From Paracoccus gahaiensis (lineage in GTDB: Bacteria > Pseudomonadota > Alphaproteobacteria > Rhodobacterales > Rhodobacteraceae), in the NCBI RefSeq assembly GCF_005048225.1, contig NZ_SUNI01000002.1, forward strand, positions 248,001-312,000: DNA of 64,000 nucleotides. The letters are read 5' to 3'. The position numbers and the translations under genes were made by a program. The notes under the pieces are model-generated. The model was not told the origin of the DNA. It searched no databases and worked only from the letters and a program-made list of their open reading frames with translations. Each line of letters begins with the position of its first letter. Position 1 is the stretch's first letter. Shown here piece by piece: positions 47,580 to 57,577 of the stretch.

Positions 47580-49861
47580 CACGCCTCGGCGTCGGCATCC
47601 CTGCTCTGGCTGGCGTCATCCGCCGCCGGGTCGGTCTTCTTGCGGCGGGTCCGTTTGGGCGCGGCTGCCGGGGTCGCATTTTCGGACGCGGCCTCATCGG
47701 TCGTGGCCGCCTCGGGGGCGGCATCGGCCTTGCGGCGGCTGCGGGTCTTCTTGGGCGCAGGGGCGTCCGTCTCGGCGGCGTCCGCCTTGGGGGCGGCCGT
47801 CTTGCGCGGACGACCGCGCTTGGGCTTTTCGGGCGCGACCTCGGCGGTTGCCTCCGAAGGCTGGGTCGCCTCGGTGGGGGCGGCCTCTGCGGGGGCCGCG
47901 TCCTTGACGGTCTCCACCGGAACGTCGGTCACCGGGGTCTTGCGGCTGCGGCTGCGCTTGGGCTTCGGGGCCGGATCGGCCTCGGGCGCCACCGGGTCTG
48001 CCGCCGGAACCGCAGCTTCGGCCGGAGCCTCGATCGGGGTTTCTGGGGTATCGGTCCGGGCCTCGGTCTCGGCAGATGCCTTACCGCGTCCGCGACCGCG
48101 GGTGCGGCGGGCGGGCTTGGCCTCGGGCTCGGCCTCGGCGGCGGGTGCGGCCTCGGGGCGGGGGGCGACATCCTCGGAGAGGCCGGCGCTGCGCAACTCG
48201 ACCAGCATGAATTGCGGGACGTGATCGCCCAGACCCATCACCTGATGGCCCCGGCCCTCGCCGCTGCGGCCCTCCTGGTCGCGTCCACGCCGTCCGTCGC
48301 GGCGCTCGCCCCGGCGGTCGTCGCGCCGATCATCCCGGCGGGGTTCCTCGCGGCGGGTCTCGTCGCGGGCGGGCTGTTCGGCCCGGGCCTCGTCCCGGCG
48401 CGGCTCCGACCTGCGCGGCTCGTCGCGACGCGGCTCGGGGCGGCTGTCGGTCCGGGTTTCTGCCCGGCTGTCAGGACGTGCCTCGGGCAGGGCCTCCGGC
48501 GCAGCTTGGGCGACAGGCTGAGCTGCGGGCTGGTGCTGCTCGACGCGCGTCTCGACGGGCTGCTCCACCGGGGTCTGCGCCTGCGGCTCGGCGTCGCGGC
48601 GACGGCGGCTGCGGTCGCGCGAACCGCCCTTGCGATCCTCGGACTTGGTGTCGGCGCCCTTGCGGCCTTCGCGGGGGCGATCCTCGTCAGACGGCGCGTC
48701 CGAGGCGACGAAGCCTTCGGGCATCTCGACGCGGGGCAGGCTTTGCTTGAGCAGCTGCTCGATGGCGGTCAGGTATTTCTCGTCCGAGGGCATGCCGATG
48801 CTGATCGAGGTGCCCAAGCGTCCGGCGCGACCGGTGCGGCCGATGCGGTGGACGTAATCCTCGGCATGGCTGGGCAGGTCGAAGTTGAACACATGGCTGA
48901 CCGCCGGGATGTCCAGACCGCGTGCCGCCACATCCGAGGCGACCAGCAGCCGCAGCTTGCCGTCGCGGAAGGATTCCAGCGTGCGCGTGCGCTGGCTCTG
49001 GTCCAGATCGCCATGGATGGGGGCCGCGTCATAGCCGTACTTGGCCAGCGACTTGGACACGATGTCCACGTCGGTCTTGCGGTTGCAGAAGATGATCGCG
49101 TTGGTCAGCAGCTCGCCCTCGGCGTCGATCAGCGCGCGCAGCAGGTCGCGCTTCTGGCGTGCGGCCACGTCGCGGCGGGCCGGGGCCATCTGCACCAGGC
49201 GCTGCGTGATCGTCTCGCTGGCCGAGGCCTGGCGGGCGACCTCGACCCGTTCGGGCGAGTGCAGGAAGGTGTTGGTGATGCGCTCGATCTCCGGCGCCAT
49301 GGTGGCGCTGAAGAACAGCGTCTGGCGGGTGAAGGGCGTCAGCTGGAAGATGCGCTCGATATCGGGGATGAAGCCCATGTCCAGCATGCGGTCGGCCTCG
49401 TCCACGACCATGATCTGCACGCCCGTCAGCAGCAGCTTGCCGCGTTCGACATGGTCCAGCAGGCGGCCGGGCGTGGCGATCAGCACGTCGACGCCGCGGT
49501 CGATCAGCTTGTCCTGCTCGCCGAAGCTGACGCCGCCGATCAGCAGCGCCTTGGTCAGGCGGGTGTGCTTGGAATAGGTGTCGAAGTTCTCGGCCACCTG
49601 GGCGGCCAGTTCGCGGGTCGGGCACAGCACCAGGCTGCGCGGCATGCGCGCGCGCGCACGGCCACGCCCCAGCAGCGTGATCATCGGCAGCACGAAGCCC
49701 GCCGTCTTGCCGGTTCCGGTCTGCGCGATCCCCAGCACGTCGCGGCCTTCCAGGGCGGGCGGGATGGCCCCCATCTGGATGGGCGTCGGCGTTTCGTAGC
49801 CGGCCTCGAGCACGGCCTGCAGAACCTTGGGATCCAGCTTCAGATCAGAAAATTTGGTCAT
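47579..49861 (-). CDS. DEAD-box RNA helicase (RhlE-like) with long charged tail
   Basis: The first ~390 residues are a complete DEAD-box helicase: Q-motif FSDLKLDPKVLQAVLEAGY, GIAQTGTGKTAGFVLP, VLCPTRELAAQV, VVDEADRMLDMGFIP, FSATMAPEI, ARGLDIPAVSHVFNFDLP and HRIGRTGRAG. The remaining ~370 residues are low-complexity: an Arg/Asp/Glu-rich part with repeated RRDEPRR-like units, then an Ala/Pro/Glu part with basic clusters including KPKRGRPRKTA (AT-hook-like). The tail probably binds RNA or ribosomes and may be disordered. It is likely cold or stress related, as is usual for this group. Confidence 0.92.
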   Translation of the reverse strand: MTKFSDLKLDPKVLQAVLEAGYETPTPIQMGAIPPALEGRDVLGIAQTGTGKTAGFVLPMITLLGRGRARARMPRSLVLCPTRELAAQVAENFDTYSKHTRLTKALLIGGVSFGEQDKLIDRGVDVLIATPGRLLDHVERGKLLLTGVQIMVVDEADRMLDMGFIPDIERIFQLTPFTRQTLFFSATMAPEIERITNTFLHSPERVEVARQASASETITQRLVQMAPARRDVAARQKRDLLRALIDAEGELLTNAIIFCNRKTDVDIVSKSLAKYGYDAAPIHGDLDQSQRTRTLESFRDGKLRLLVASDVAARGLDIPAVSHVFNFDLPSHAEDYVHRIGRTGRAGRLGTSISIGMPSDEKYLTAIEQLLKQSLPRVEMPEGFVASDAPSDEDRPREGRKGADTKSEDRKGGSRDRSRRRRDAEPQAQTPVEQPVETRVEQHQPAAQPVAQAAPEALPEARPDSRAETRTDSRPEPRRDEPRRSEPRRDEARAEQPARDETRREEPRRDDRRDDRRGERRDGRRGRDQEGRSGEGRGHQVMGLGDHVPQFMLVELRSAGLSEDVAPRPEAAPAAEAEPEAKPARRTRGRGRGKASAETEARTDTPETPIEAPAEAAVPAADPVAPEADPAPKPKRSRSRKTPVTDVPVETVKDAAPAEAAPTEATQPSEATAEVAPEKPKRGRPRKTAAPKADAAETDAPAPKKTRSRRKADAAPEAATTDEAASENATPAAAPKRTRRKKTDPAADDASQSRDADAEA

Positions 49862-50135
49862 TCGGGGCTTTCCATTAAGCCGCGCCCTTGCCGGGCACGT
49901 TGCGTTCCATGCCGCGCGCCGCGAGGGGCGCTAGGGCGGCAAAGTTGGGACGCAGTCACGGACGCCCCGCCTTGATGCCTGCCGGATGCAGACCCGCACC
50001 GCCTAGACCAAACAGGCTGCCGCGTCAATCTTTTGCGTCAAGCTGCCTGCAGGGACGCCCCACATTGCGCTTGACCGGAACCCCAGGGCCCGCCAGGGGC
50101 TTGTCCGCGACAGCCGAAATGACGAAGGGGCCGCC

Positions 50136-52019
50136 ATGGACGGAGAGATGGTGCAGGGCCTCAGCCCCGTGCAGGTGGTGGCGCTGGTCGGTGTCCTGGG
50201 CGTGGGGGCGCAGTGGCTGGCCTGGCGGTTCAGGCTGCCGGCGATCGTGCTGATGCTGGGGATCGGCCTGCTGGTCGGCCCGGTCTTCGGCCTGTTCCTG
50301 CCCGACCGCGACCTGGGCCCGATCTATCGCCCGCTGATCGCCGTGGCCGTCGCCATCATCCTGTTCGAGGGCGGGCTGACGCTGGATTACAGCCGCTTGG
50401 GCGATGCCCGCGCGCCGGTGCAGCGGCTGGTCTATCTGGGCGCGCCCCTGGGCTGGGCGCTGTCGGCGCTGGTCCTGTGGCTGGCGGTCGGCCTGTCCTG
50501 GCAGGCGGCGGCGGTCTTCGGCGGGGTGATGGTCGTCACCGGCCCCACCGTCATCGCACCGATGCTGCGCCAGGCCCGGCTGCGCGCCCGCCCCGCCCAG
50601 ATCCTGCAATGGGAGGCGATCGTCAACGACCCCATCGGCGTGCTGATCGCGGTTCTGGTGCTGGAGGTCGTGCTGGTGCTGGAGACCGGCTTGTCGGTCG
50701 GCGCCGCCGCATGGGTCATCGGGTCGGGCATCGGCTTCGCGGCACTTCTGGGCTGGGCTGCGGGGCGCTTCATGGCGCTGGCCTTCACCCGGGCCTGGGT
50801 GCCCGAATACATGAAGGTGCCCGTGCTGTTCGTGGGGGTCATCGCGGTCTTTGCCGCCACCGACAGCGTCCTGCACGAGACCGGCCTCTTGGCCGTCACC
50901 ATCATGGGCATGGTGCTGGCCAATTCCCGGCTGTCCTCCTATGCCGAGCTGCACCGCTTCAAGGAACATGCGACGATCCTGCTGGTCTCGGGCGTCTTCG
51001 TGCTGATGGCGGCCTCGCTGGATTTCGCCACCTTGGGCGAGCTGACCTGGCGCGCGGCGCTGTTCGTGATCTTCACCGTCGCGCTGGCGCGGCCCCTGCA
51101 GGTGCTGATCCCGCTGATCGGAACCTCGCTGCCCCTGAACGAGCGCTGGCTGATCGCGCTGACCGGGCCGAGGGGCGTGGTGATGATCGCGGTCTCGGGC
51201 CTGTTCGGCGACAAGCTGGTCGAGGCGGGGATCGCGGACGGGGCGACGCTGGCGCCCCTGGCCTTCATCATCGTGCTGTCCACGGTGGTCATCCACGGCT
51301 TCACGCTGGCGCCGCTGGCCCGCAGGCTGGGCCTGTCGGGGCCCGAACGTCCGGGGCTGCTGCTGGTGGGCGGATCGCCCTTCGCGGTGTCGCTGGCGCA
51401 GGCGCTGGAAAAGGCCGGCGTCGGCACGCTGATCGCCGACACCAACCGCCAGCACCTGACCCGCGCCCGGCAGGAGGGCATCCCCACCTATTACGGCGAC
51501 ATCCTGGGCGAGACGGCCGAACATCAGGTCGAGTTCATCGCCTATCCCGCCGTGCTGGCGGCGTCCGACAACGATGCCTACAACACGCTGGTGGCGACCG
51601 ATCTGGGCCCCGACCTGGGGCGCGAGGCGGTCTGGCAGATCAGCCGTGAACGCGACCACGCCCGCCACGCCCTTCCCGCGCAGCTGGGCGGGCAGCGGCT
51701 GGAGGGGCGCCCGACCTTCGCATCGGTGAACCAGCGGCTGGCCGATGGCTGGACCCTGCGATCGACCCGGCTGACCGAGGAATACGATCTGGACGACTGG
51801 CGGTCGGAACGCCCGGGGGCCGAGCCGCTGGTGATCGTGTCCAAGGCCGGCGCGCTGCGCTTCGTCACCGAGGACACGGCCGTGACGGCGGGGGCGGGCG
51901 ACTGGATCACCGCCTTTCTGCCGCCCGAGCAGTCGCGCACCGCCCCGCAGCCGCAGATCGCCGCCGAGGCCGCCGAGACGGCCCGCGAACAGCGGGAAAA
52001 GGCGGAAAGCGGCAGCTGA
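50136..52019 (+). CDS. Cation:proton antiporter (CPA1/NhaP type) with TrkA-like C-terminus
   Basis: This 627-residue inner-membrane exchanger has about 12 helices. Transport-site features are IILFEGGLTLD, GVMVVTGPTVIAPML and the ion-binding Asn-Asp pair in WEAIVNDPIGVLIA. Residues ~405-515 form a nucleotide-binding TrkA-N-like domain (LLLVGGSPFAVSLAQALEKA), and the end is a TrkA-C-like and Glu-rich tail. The relevant ion (sodium or potassium) cannot be told. The start is 50136 or 50148. No partner gene adjoins; the 274-bp interval before it contains no visible gene. Confidence 0.9.
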   Translation: MDGEMVQGLSPVQVVALVGVLGVGAQWLAWRFRLPAIVLMLGIGLLVGPVFGLFLPDRDLGPIYRPLIAVAVAIILFEGGLTLDYSRLGDARAPVQRLVYLGAPLGWALSALVLWLAVGLSWQAAAVFGGVMVVTGPTVIAPMLRQARLRARPAQILQWEAIVNDPIGVLIAVLVLEVVLVLETGLSVGAAAWVIGSGIGFAALLGWAAGRFMALAFTRAWVPEYMKVPVLFVGVIAVFAATDSVLHETGLLAVTIMGMVLANSRLSSYAELHRFKEHATILLVSGVFVLMAASLDFATLGELTWRAALFVIFTVALARPLQVLIPLIGTSLPLNERWLIALTGPRGVVMIAVSGLFGDKLVEAGIADGATLAPLAFIIVLSTVVIHGFTLAPLARRLGLSGPERPGLLLVGGSPFAVSLAQALEKAGVGTLIADTNRQHLTRARQEGIPTYYGDILGETAEHQVEFIAYPAVLAASDNDAYNTLVATDLGPDLGREAVWQISRERDHARHALPAQLGGQRLEGRPTFASVNQRLADGWTLRSTRLTEEYDLDDWRSERPGAEPLVIVSKAGALRFVTEDTAVTAGAGDWITAFLPPEQSRTAPQPQIAAEAAETAREQREKAESGS

Positions 52020-52085
52020 CCGGGGGCTATGTGTTGACCTTCCCCGGCCTGGGGCGTTAACCCGCTTGGGTCAATCAGGAAGCGT

Positions 52086-53831
52086 ATGATGAACCTTTTC
52101 ACGGATCTTCGCGGCGTCGTCGTCGAGGCGCTGGACCGGATGGTGCAGGCGGGCGAGCTGCCCGCAGGTCTCGATTTCGCCAATGTCACCGTCGAGCCGC
52201 CGCGCGATCCGGCGCATGGCGACATGGCCACCAATGCCGCGATGGTGCTGGCCAAGCCCGCAGGCCTGAAGCCGCGCGAGATCGCCGACCGCCTGGCCGC
52301 CCGGCTGACCGACCCGCGCATCGCGTCGGCCGAGGTCGCGGGGCCGGGCTTCCTGAACCTGCGCCTGTCGCCCGCCGTCTGGCAGGGCGTGATCACCGCC
52401 GCCCTGAAGGCGGGGATCGGTTATGGCCGCTCGGACATGGGCGTGGGCAGCAAGGTCAATGTGGAATTCGTCAGCGCCAACCCGACCGGGCCGATGCATG
52501 TGGGCCATGTGCGCGGCGCGGTCTTCGGCGATGCGCTGGCGCGGCTGTTGTCCTTCAGCGGCCATGACGTGACGCGCGAATACTACATCAACGACGGCGG
52601 CGCGCAGGTCGACGTGCTGGCACGCTCGGCCTACGAGCGCTACCGCGAGGCCAACGGGCGGGAACCCGAGATCCGCGAGGGGCTCTATCCCGGCGACTAC
52701 CTGATCCCGGTGGGCGAGGCGCTGAAGGCGAAATACGGCGACAGTCTGCTGGACCGCCCCGAGGAAGACTGGCTGGACGACTTCCGTGAGTTCGCCACAC
52801 TGGCGATGATGGAGCAGATCCGCGGCGATCTGGCCATTCTGGGTGTCCAGATGGATGTCTATTCCAGCGAGAAGGCCCTGTATGGCACCGGCCGGATCGA
52901 GGCCGCCATCGCGCGGCTGGACGGCATGGGGCTGATCTATCGCGGCGTGCTGGAGCCTCCCAAGGGCAAGCTGCCCGAGGATTGGGAGGCGCGCGAGCAG
53001 CTGCTGTTCCGGTCCTCGGCCCATGGCGACGACGTGGACCGCCCGATCCAGAAATCGGACGGCGCCTGGACCTATTTCGCGCCCGACATCGCCTATCACT
53101 GGGATAAGATCGACCGGGGCTTCGACCAGCTGATCGACGTGTTCGGCGCCGATCACGGCGGCTATGTCAAGCGCATGTCGGCGGCGGTGAAGGCGCTGTC
53201 CAACGGTCGCGTGCCTTTGGACGTCAAGCTGATCCAGCTGGTCAAGCTGTACAAGAACGGCGAGCCCTTCAAGATGTCCAAGCGCGCGGGCACCTTCGTC
53301 ACGCTGCGCGACGTGGTCGAGGAGGCGGGGGCCGATGTCACCCGCTTCATCATGCTGACGCGCAAGAACGACGCCTCGCTGGATTTCGACTTCGCCAAGG
53401 TGCTGGAGCAGTCCAAGGACAACCCGGTCTGGTATGTGCAATACGCCAATGCCCGGGTGAACTCGGTCCTGCGCCGGGCAGCCGAGGCGGGCATCGCGGT
53501 CGATGATTCGACCCTGGCGGGTGCCGATCTGTCGGTGCTGGCGCATCCGGCGGAACTGGACCTGGCCCGCAAGGTCGCCGAATGGCCGCGGCTGGTCGAA
53601 CATGCGGCACGCGCCCACGAGCCGCATCGCGTGGCCTTCTTCCTCTATGAACTGGCCTCCGACCTGCATTCGCTGTGGAATCGCGGCAATGACGACACCT
53701 CGCTGCGCTTCATCCAGGACGGCGATGCGGTCACAAGTCAGGGAAAAATTGCGCTGGTCCGGGCGGTTGGCGTTGTTATTTCATCTGGTCTCGCTATTCT
53801 TGGCGTCACTCCGGCGGAAGAAATGCGCTGA
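52086..53831 (+). CDS. argS: Arginyl-tRNA synthetase
   Basis: This class I synthetase charges tRNA-Arg. HIGH-type sequence is in [20 protein letters not shown] and the KMSKS-like site in [17 protein letters not shown]; the anticodon-binding C-terminus with DDTSLRFI and [19 protein letters not shown] is present. It has 581 residues. Two ATGs begin the frame (52086 and 52089) after AGGAAGC. The next gene encodes a SPOR protein, then nagZ and scpAB, a conserved order in this family. Confidence 0.97.
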   Translation: MMNLFTDLRGVVVEALDRMVQAGELPAGLDFANVTVEPPRDPAHGDMATNAAMVLAKPAGLKPREIADRLAARLTDPRIASAEVAGPGFLNLRLSPAVWQGVITAALKAGIGYGRSDMGVGSKVNVEFVSANPTGPMHVGHVRGAVFGDALARLLSFSGHDVTREYYINDGGAQVDVLARSAYERYREANGREPEIREGLYPGDYLIPVGEALKAKYGDSLLDRPEEDWLDDFREFATLAMMEQIRGDLAILGVQMDVYSSEKALYGTGRIEAAIARLDGMGLIYRGVLEPPKGKLPEDWEAREQLLFRSSAHGDDVDRPIQKSDGAWTYFAPDIAYHWDKIDRGFDQLIDVFGADHGGYVKRMSAAVKALSNGRVPLDVKLIQLVKLYKNGEPFKMSKRAGTFVTLRDVVEEAGADVTRFIMLTRKNDASLDFDFAKVLEQSKDNPVWYVQYANARVNSVLRRAAEAGIAVDDSTLAGADLSVLAHPAELDLARKVAEWPRLVEHAARAHEPHRVAFFLYELASDLHSLWNRGNDDTSLRFIQDGDAVTSQGKIALVRAVGVVISSGLAILGVTPAEEMR

Positions 53832-53904
53832 CCGAATGCGCCATCGCCGGATGTGCTGAGAGCAGGCAAAACGTTAATCCGGAACAACCGGCGGGCAGGC
53901 GAAA

Positions 53905-55086
53905 ATGGCAGTGATGGATTTCCGCGAAGGCGGCTACGTGTTCTCGCGTCACAAGGTGAAGCGTGAATTCTCTTATGATCAGGCGGGCTGGAACGGCCAG
54001 CCCGAGGCGGGGCAGGGCGCCGCCCCGGCAGCCGCCGACAGCGACGGGCTGTCGGCGCGTCTGGCGCGGGTGACGCATTATGTCGGCGCCGTGGCCTCGG
54101 TCGGGCTGATGGTCGGGCTTCTGGCCTGGGGCTGGCAGATGGTGTCGCGCGACGTGTCGGGCGTGCCGATCATCCGCGCCATTGAGGGCGAGGCCCGGAC
54201 CACCGCCGAGAACCCCGGCGGTCAGCTGACCAACCATACGGGGCTGGCGGTGAACTCGGTCGCGGGCGGTCAGGCGATGACCCCCGCGCAAGAGGTCGCC
54301 ATCGCCCCCGCCCCGGTCGACCTGTCCGAGGATGACGTCGCGATGGGCGAGCTGGGCGCCCTGGCCCGCGAACCCTCGAACCCGTCCGAGACGCCCCTGA
54401 CCTTCGCGGGCGAGCCGATCGTGCCGCTGTCCGACAGCGAGGCCCGCGCCCTGGCCGCCGCGACCGAGGCCGCCGCCGCCGAACGCGCGCTGGCCGATCA
54501 GGCGGTGAATCAGGCCGCCATCATCGACGCCCCCGCCAGCGAGGGCCCGGTGACCGAGGTCGTCACCGACGAGAACGGCGTGCCCGCCCAGGCCGCCGCC
54601 ATCGCCGAGGCGCTGGCCGAAGCGCAGGCCGAGGCCGATCCGGGGATGCTTGTCGCCTCGACCCGTCCCGCGCCGCGTCCGCGCGTGACCCGCGTCTCGG
54701 CCGCTCCAGCCGCCGCCGCGGCCCAGCCCGCGGTCGTGCAGACCGCCGCCGCCGAGGCGCCCGCCGCCCGGCCGGCCACCTCTGATGCGACCCCCGCACC
54801 CGAGCCGACCCCCGAACCCGTGGCGGCGAGCAGCAGCGCCGGCGGTCCGGTCGTGCAGGTCGGCGCCTTCGACAGCGATGCCATCGCCTCGGGCGAGTGG
54901 CAGCGTCTTGCGGGACGCAATGGCGGGCTGTTCTCGGGCAAGTCGCCGGTCATCCAGGAACACCAGTCGAACGGCCGCACCTTCTGGCGGCTGCGGGTGG
55001 CGGGCTTCGAGTCGATCTCCGAGGCGCGGCAGTTCTGCTCGGCGCTGCAATCCTCGGGGACGGACTGCCTGGCGCTTGGCGGCTGA
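53905..55086 (+). CDS. SPOR-domain membrane protein
   Basis: This is a bitopic cell-envelope protein of 393 residues: a short cytoplasmic N-terminus, one membrane helix at about residues 61-84 (YVGAVASVGLMVGLLAWGW), a long Ala/Glu/Pro-rich periplasmic linker, and a C-terminal SPOR domain (about 310-393) that begins GGPVVQVGAFDSDAIASGEW and ends with a disulfide-capable pair (FCSALQSSGTDCLAL). SPOR domains bind denuded peptidoglycan at division sites. It directly precedes nagZ (4-bp gap), linking it to murein turnover. Confidence 0.9.
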   Translation: MAVMDFREGGYVFSRHKVKREFSYDQAGWNGQPEAGQGAAPAAADSDGLSARLARVTHYVGAVASVGLMVGLLAWGWQMVSRDVSGVPIIRAIEGEARTTAENPGGQLTNHTGLAVNSVAGGQAMTPAQEVAIAPAPVDLSEDDVAMGELGALAREPSNPSETPLTFAGEPIVPLSDSEARALAAATEAAAAERALADQAVNQAAIIDAPASEGPVTEVVTDENGVPAQAAAIAEALAEAQAEADPGMLVASTRPAPRPRVTRVSAAPAAAAAQPAVVQTAAAEAPAARPATSDATPAPEPTPEPVAASSSAGGPVVQVGAFDSDAIASGEWQRLAGRNGGLFSGKSPVIQEHQSNGRTFWRLRVAGFESISEARQFCSALQSSGTDCLALGG

Positions 55087-55090
55087 TCCG

Positions 55091-56071
55091 GTGGCCGGCA
55101 GCGCGACCATCCTGGGGGGCATTGCCGGCCCGACCCTGACCCCGGACGAGGCCGCCTTCTTTCGCGAGGCCGACCCCTGGGGCTTCATCCTTTTTGGGCG
55201 CAACGTGGACAGCCCCGACCAGCTGCGCCGCCTGACCGGCGATCTGCGCGCGGCGGTGGGCCGCGACGCGGTCATCACCGTCGATCAGGAGGGCGGGCGC
55301 GTGCAGCGCCTGCGCGCGCCGCACTGGATCGACTGGCCCGCGCCCCTGGATCAGGCGGTGGCGGGACCGCGCGCGATGTGGCTGCGCTATCACCTGATCG
55401 GGCAGGAGCTGCGCGCGGTGGGCATCGATTCGGATTGCGCCCCCACGCTGGACGTGGCGCAGGACGCGACCCATGCCTTCCTGCGCAACCGCTGTCTGGG
55501 CTCCGACCCGGCCCGGGTGGCCCTGCTGGGCCGCGCGGCGGCGGACGGGCTGCTGGCGGCGGGCGTGCTGCCAGTGGTCAAGCATCTGCCCGGCCATGGT
55601 CGGGCGCAGGTGGACAGCCATCACGGCTTGCCGGTGGTCGAGGCCGCGCTGGCGGATCTGGACGCCGTCGATTTCGCGCCGTTCCGGGCGCTGAACGACC
55701 TGCCGATGGGCATGACCGCCCATATCCGCTTCATCGCGCTGGACCCGGCCCCGGCGACCGCCTCGGCCCGGATGATCGGGCTGATCCGCGACCGGATCGG
55801 CTTTGACGGGCTGCTGATGACCGATGACATCACCATGAATGCCCTGTCGGGAACGCAAGCCGAGCGCGCGGCAGCCTCGATCACGGCGGGCTGCGATCTT
55901 GTGCTGCATTGCAATGGCACGGTGGCCGAAATGGCCCCGGTCGTGCAGGCGGCGGGCTCCATGACCCCGGACGCGACCCGCCGGGCCGGGGCCGCGCTGG
56001 CCCGCCGCCTGTCGCCTGCTGACGCCGACCTTGCCGCGCTGCGCGCCGAATGGCAGACGCTGGTCGCGTGA
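55091..56071 (+). CDS. nagZ: Beta-N-acetylhexosaminidase NagZ
   Basis: This glycoside hydrolase family 3 enzyme removes GlcNAc from anhydromuropeptides in cell-wall recycling. It contains GFILFGRNVDSPDQLRRLTG, VDQEGGRVQRL, and the catalytic loop VVKHLPGHGRAQVDSHHGLP (His and Asp), with LMTDDITMNAL holding the nucleophile Asp. The start is most likely GTG 55091 (reading MAGSATILGGIAGP), four bases after the SPOR-protein stop, giving 326 residues. The frame is open much further upstream inside the SPOR gene, which I regard as chance. Confidence 0.93.
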   Translation: MAGSATILGGIAGPTLTPDEAAFFREADPWGFILFGRNVDSPDQLRRLTGDLRAAVGRDAVITVDQEGGRVQRLRAPHWIDWPAPLDQAVAGPRAMWLRYHLIGQELRAVGIDSDCAPTLDVAQDATHAFLRNRCLGSDPARVALLGRAAADGLLAAGVLPVVKHLPGHGRAQVDSHHGLPVVEAALADLDAVDFAPFRALNDLPMGMTAHIRFIALDPAPATASARMIGLIRDRIGFDGLLMTDDITMNALSGTQAERAAASITAGCDLVLHCNGTVAEMAPVVQAAGSMTPDATRRAGAALARRLSPADADLAALRAEWQTLVA

Positions 56072-56904
56072 GCGCGCCTGCCGCCGATCCCCAGGAACCC
56101 TCCGTGACCCGCGCTGCCCCGCCCGCCGATGATGCCGCCTCCGTGGCGCAGCGCCGCGCCGACGAGGCGCTGATCGTCGATGTCGACGGCTACGAGGGGC
56201 CGCTGGACCTGCTGCTGACGCTGGCGCGCACGCAGAAGGTGGACCTGCTGAAGATCCGCGTGCTGGATCTGGCCGAGCAATACCTGACCTTCGTCGAGGA
56301 GGCCCGCGCGCTGCGGATCGAGCTGGCGGCGGATTACCTGGTCATGGCCGCCTGGCTGGCCTTCCTGAAATCACGGCTGCTGTTGCCCCCCGATCCCGAG
56401 GCGCCCGGCCCCTCGGCCCAGGACATGGCCGCGCATCTGGCCTTCCAGCTGGAACGCCTGGCCGCGATGCGGCAGGCGGCGGCGCAGCTGATGGGCCGCG
56501 ACCGGCTTGGCCAGCAGCGCTTTGCCCGGGGCGCGCCGGAAACCGTGGCCCGCCACCGCCGCACCGACTGGCAGGCGGGGCTGATCGACCTGATGCGCGC
56601 CTATGCCCGGCTGAAGACGCGCGACGAGTTCCGCCCCTATGCCTTCGACCGGCACGACGTCTTCACGATGGAACAGGCGCTGGAGCGGATGCGCCGCCTG
56701 ATCGGCTTTACCGGCGACTGGACCGATCTGGCGGTCTTTCTGCCAGAGGGGTGGCAGGCCGACCCCGCGCGGCGGCGCAGCGCGACGGCGGCCACCTTCG
56801 CCGCCTCGCTGGAGCTTGCGCGCCAGGGCCGGCTGGAGATACGGCAGGACAGCAATTTCGCGCCCATCCATTACCGGCACCGATCCCATGACGACCGCCC
56901 CTGA
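56068..56904 (+). CDS. scpA: Segregation and condensation protein ScpA
   Basis: ScpA is the kleisin subunit that bridges the SMC dimer in chromosome condensation. Its N-terminal region contains VDVDGYEGPLDLLLTLARTQ and VDLLKIRVLDLAEQYL, and the middle VMAAWLAFLKSRLLLPP. GTG 56068 overlaps the nagZ stop (GTGA), giving 278 residues; an ATG six codons upstream inside nagZ is possible. It overlaps scpB by 17 bp. Confidence 0.93.
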   Translation: MSAPAADPQEPSVTRAAPPADDAASVAQRRADEALIVDVDGYEGPLDLLLTLARTQKVDLLKIRVLDLAEQYLTFVEEARALRIELAADYLVMAAWLAFLKSRLLLPPDPEAPGPSAQDMAAHLAFQLERLAAMRQAAAQLMGRDRLGQQRFARGAPETVARHRRTDWQAGLIDLMRAYARLKTRDEFRPYAFDRHDVFTMEQALERMRRLIGFTGDWTDLAVFLPEGWQADPARRRSATAATFAASLELARQGRLEIRQDSNFAPIHYRHRSHDDRP

Positions 56905-57565
56905 CGCCCCGCCGCCTCCCTCGCCCGCCCCCTCCCTGTCCGAGCAGGAGCGGATGGTCGAGGCGATCCTGTTCGCGGCGACCCGGCCCGTGACGCTGCG
57001 CGATCTGGCCGCGCGGATGCCGCACGGCTGCGATCCGGCCGAGGCGCTGGCCGGGCTGCAGCGCCTTTATGCCGGGCGCGGGGTGGTGCTGGAGCGGATC
57101 GGCGAGGGCCATGCCTTCCGCACCGCCCCGGACCTGTCCTTCCTGATGCAGACCGAGACGGTCGAGACCCGCCGCCTGTCGCGCCCCGCCGTCGAGACGC
57201 TGGCCATCATCGCCTATCACCAGCCCGTCACCCGCACCGAGATCGAGGAGGTGCGCGGCGTCGCCGTCAGCCGCGGCACGCTGGACCAGCTGATCGAGAT
57301 GGGCTGGGTGCGCATGGGGCGGCGCCGGATGTCTCCGGGCCGTCCCGCGACCTTCGTGGTGACCGAGGAGTTTCTGGATCATTTCGGTCTGGAATCGGCC
57401 CGTGACCTGCCCGGCCTGTCGGAATTGCGGGCAGCGGGGCTTCTGGACTCGCGCCCGCTGGCCGGGGGCCTGGGCCCTCCCCTTGCGGGAGAGGCGGGGG
57501 ATGATGATATGGAACCGGAGGGCCTGGGGTCTGTTCCACCAGAGCCGTCGGATGACGACGCGTGA
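56888..57565 (+). CDS. scpB: Segregation and condensation protein ScpB
   Basis: ScpB dimers bind ScpA through tandem winged helices. The family sequence LSEQERMVEAILFAATRPVT opens the fold, and ETLAIIAYHQPVTRTEIEEV followed by VSRGTLDQLIEMGWVRMGRR is the most conserved part. There are 225 residues with a Pro-rich start and an acidic end. The start at 56888 overlaps the scpA end. It completes the condensin accessory pair. Confidence 0.95.
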   Translation: MTTAPDAPPPPSPAPSLSEQERMVEAILFAATRPVTLRDLAARMPHGCDPAEALAGLQRLYAGRGVVLERIGEGHAFRTAPDLSFLMQTETVETRRLSRPAVETLAIIAYHQPVTRTEIEEVRGVAVSRGTLDQLIEMGWVRMGRRRMSPGRPATFVVTEEFLDHFGLESARDLPGLSELRAAGLLDSRPLAGGLGPPLAGEAGDDDMEPEGLGSVPPEPSDDDA

Positions 57566-57577
57566 AAAGGTGCGACC

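Noticed and set aside
49862..50135. Possible small genes in the 274-bp gap before the antiporter gene
   Set aside because: No frame combines a start, a ribosome site and plausible composition; it probably holds the divergent promoters of the helicase and antiporter genes.
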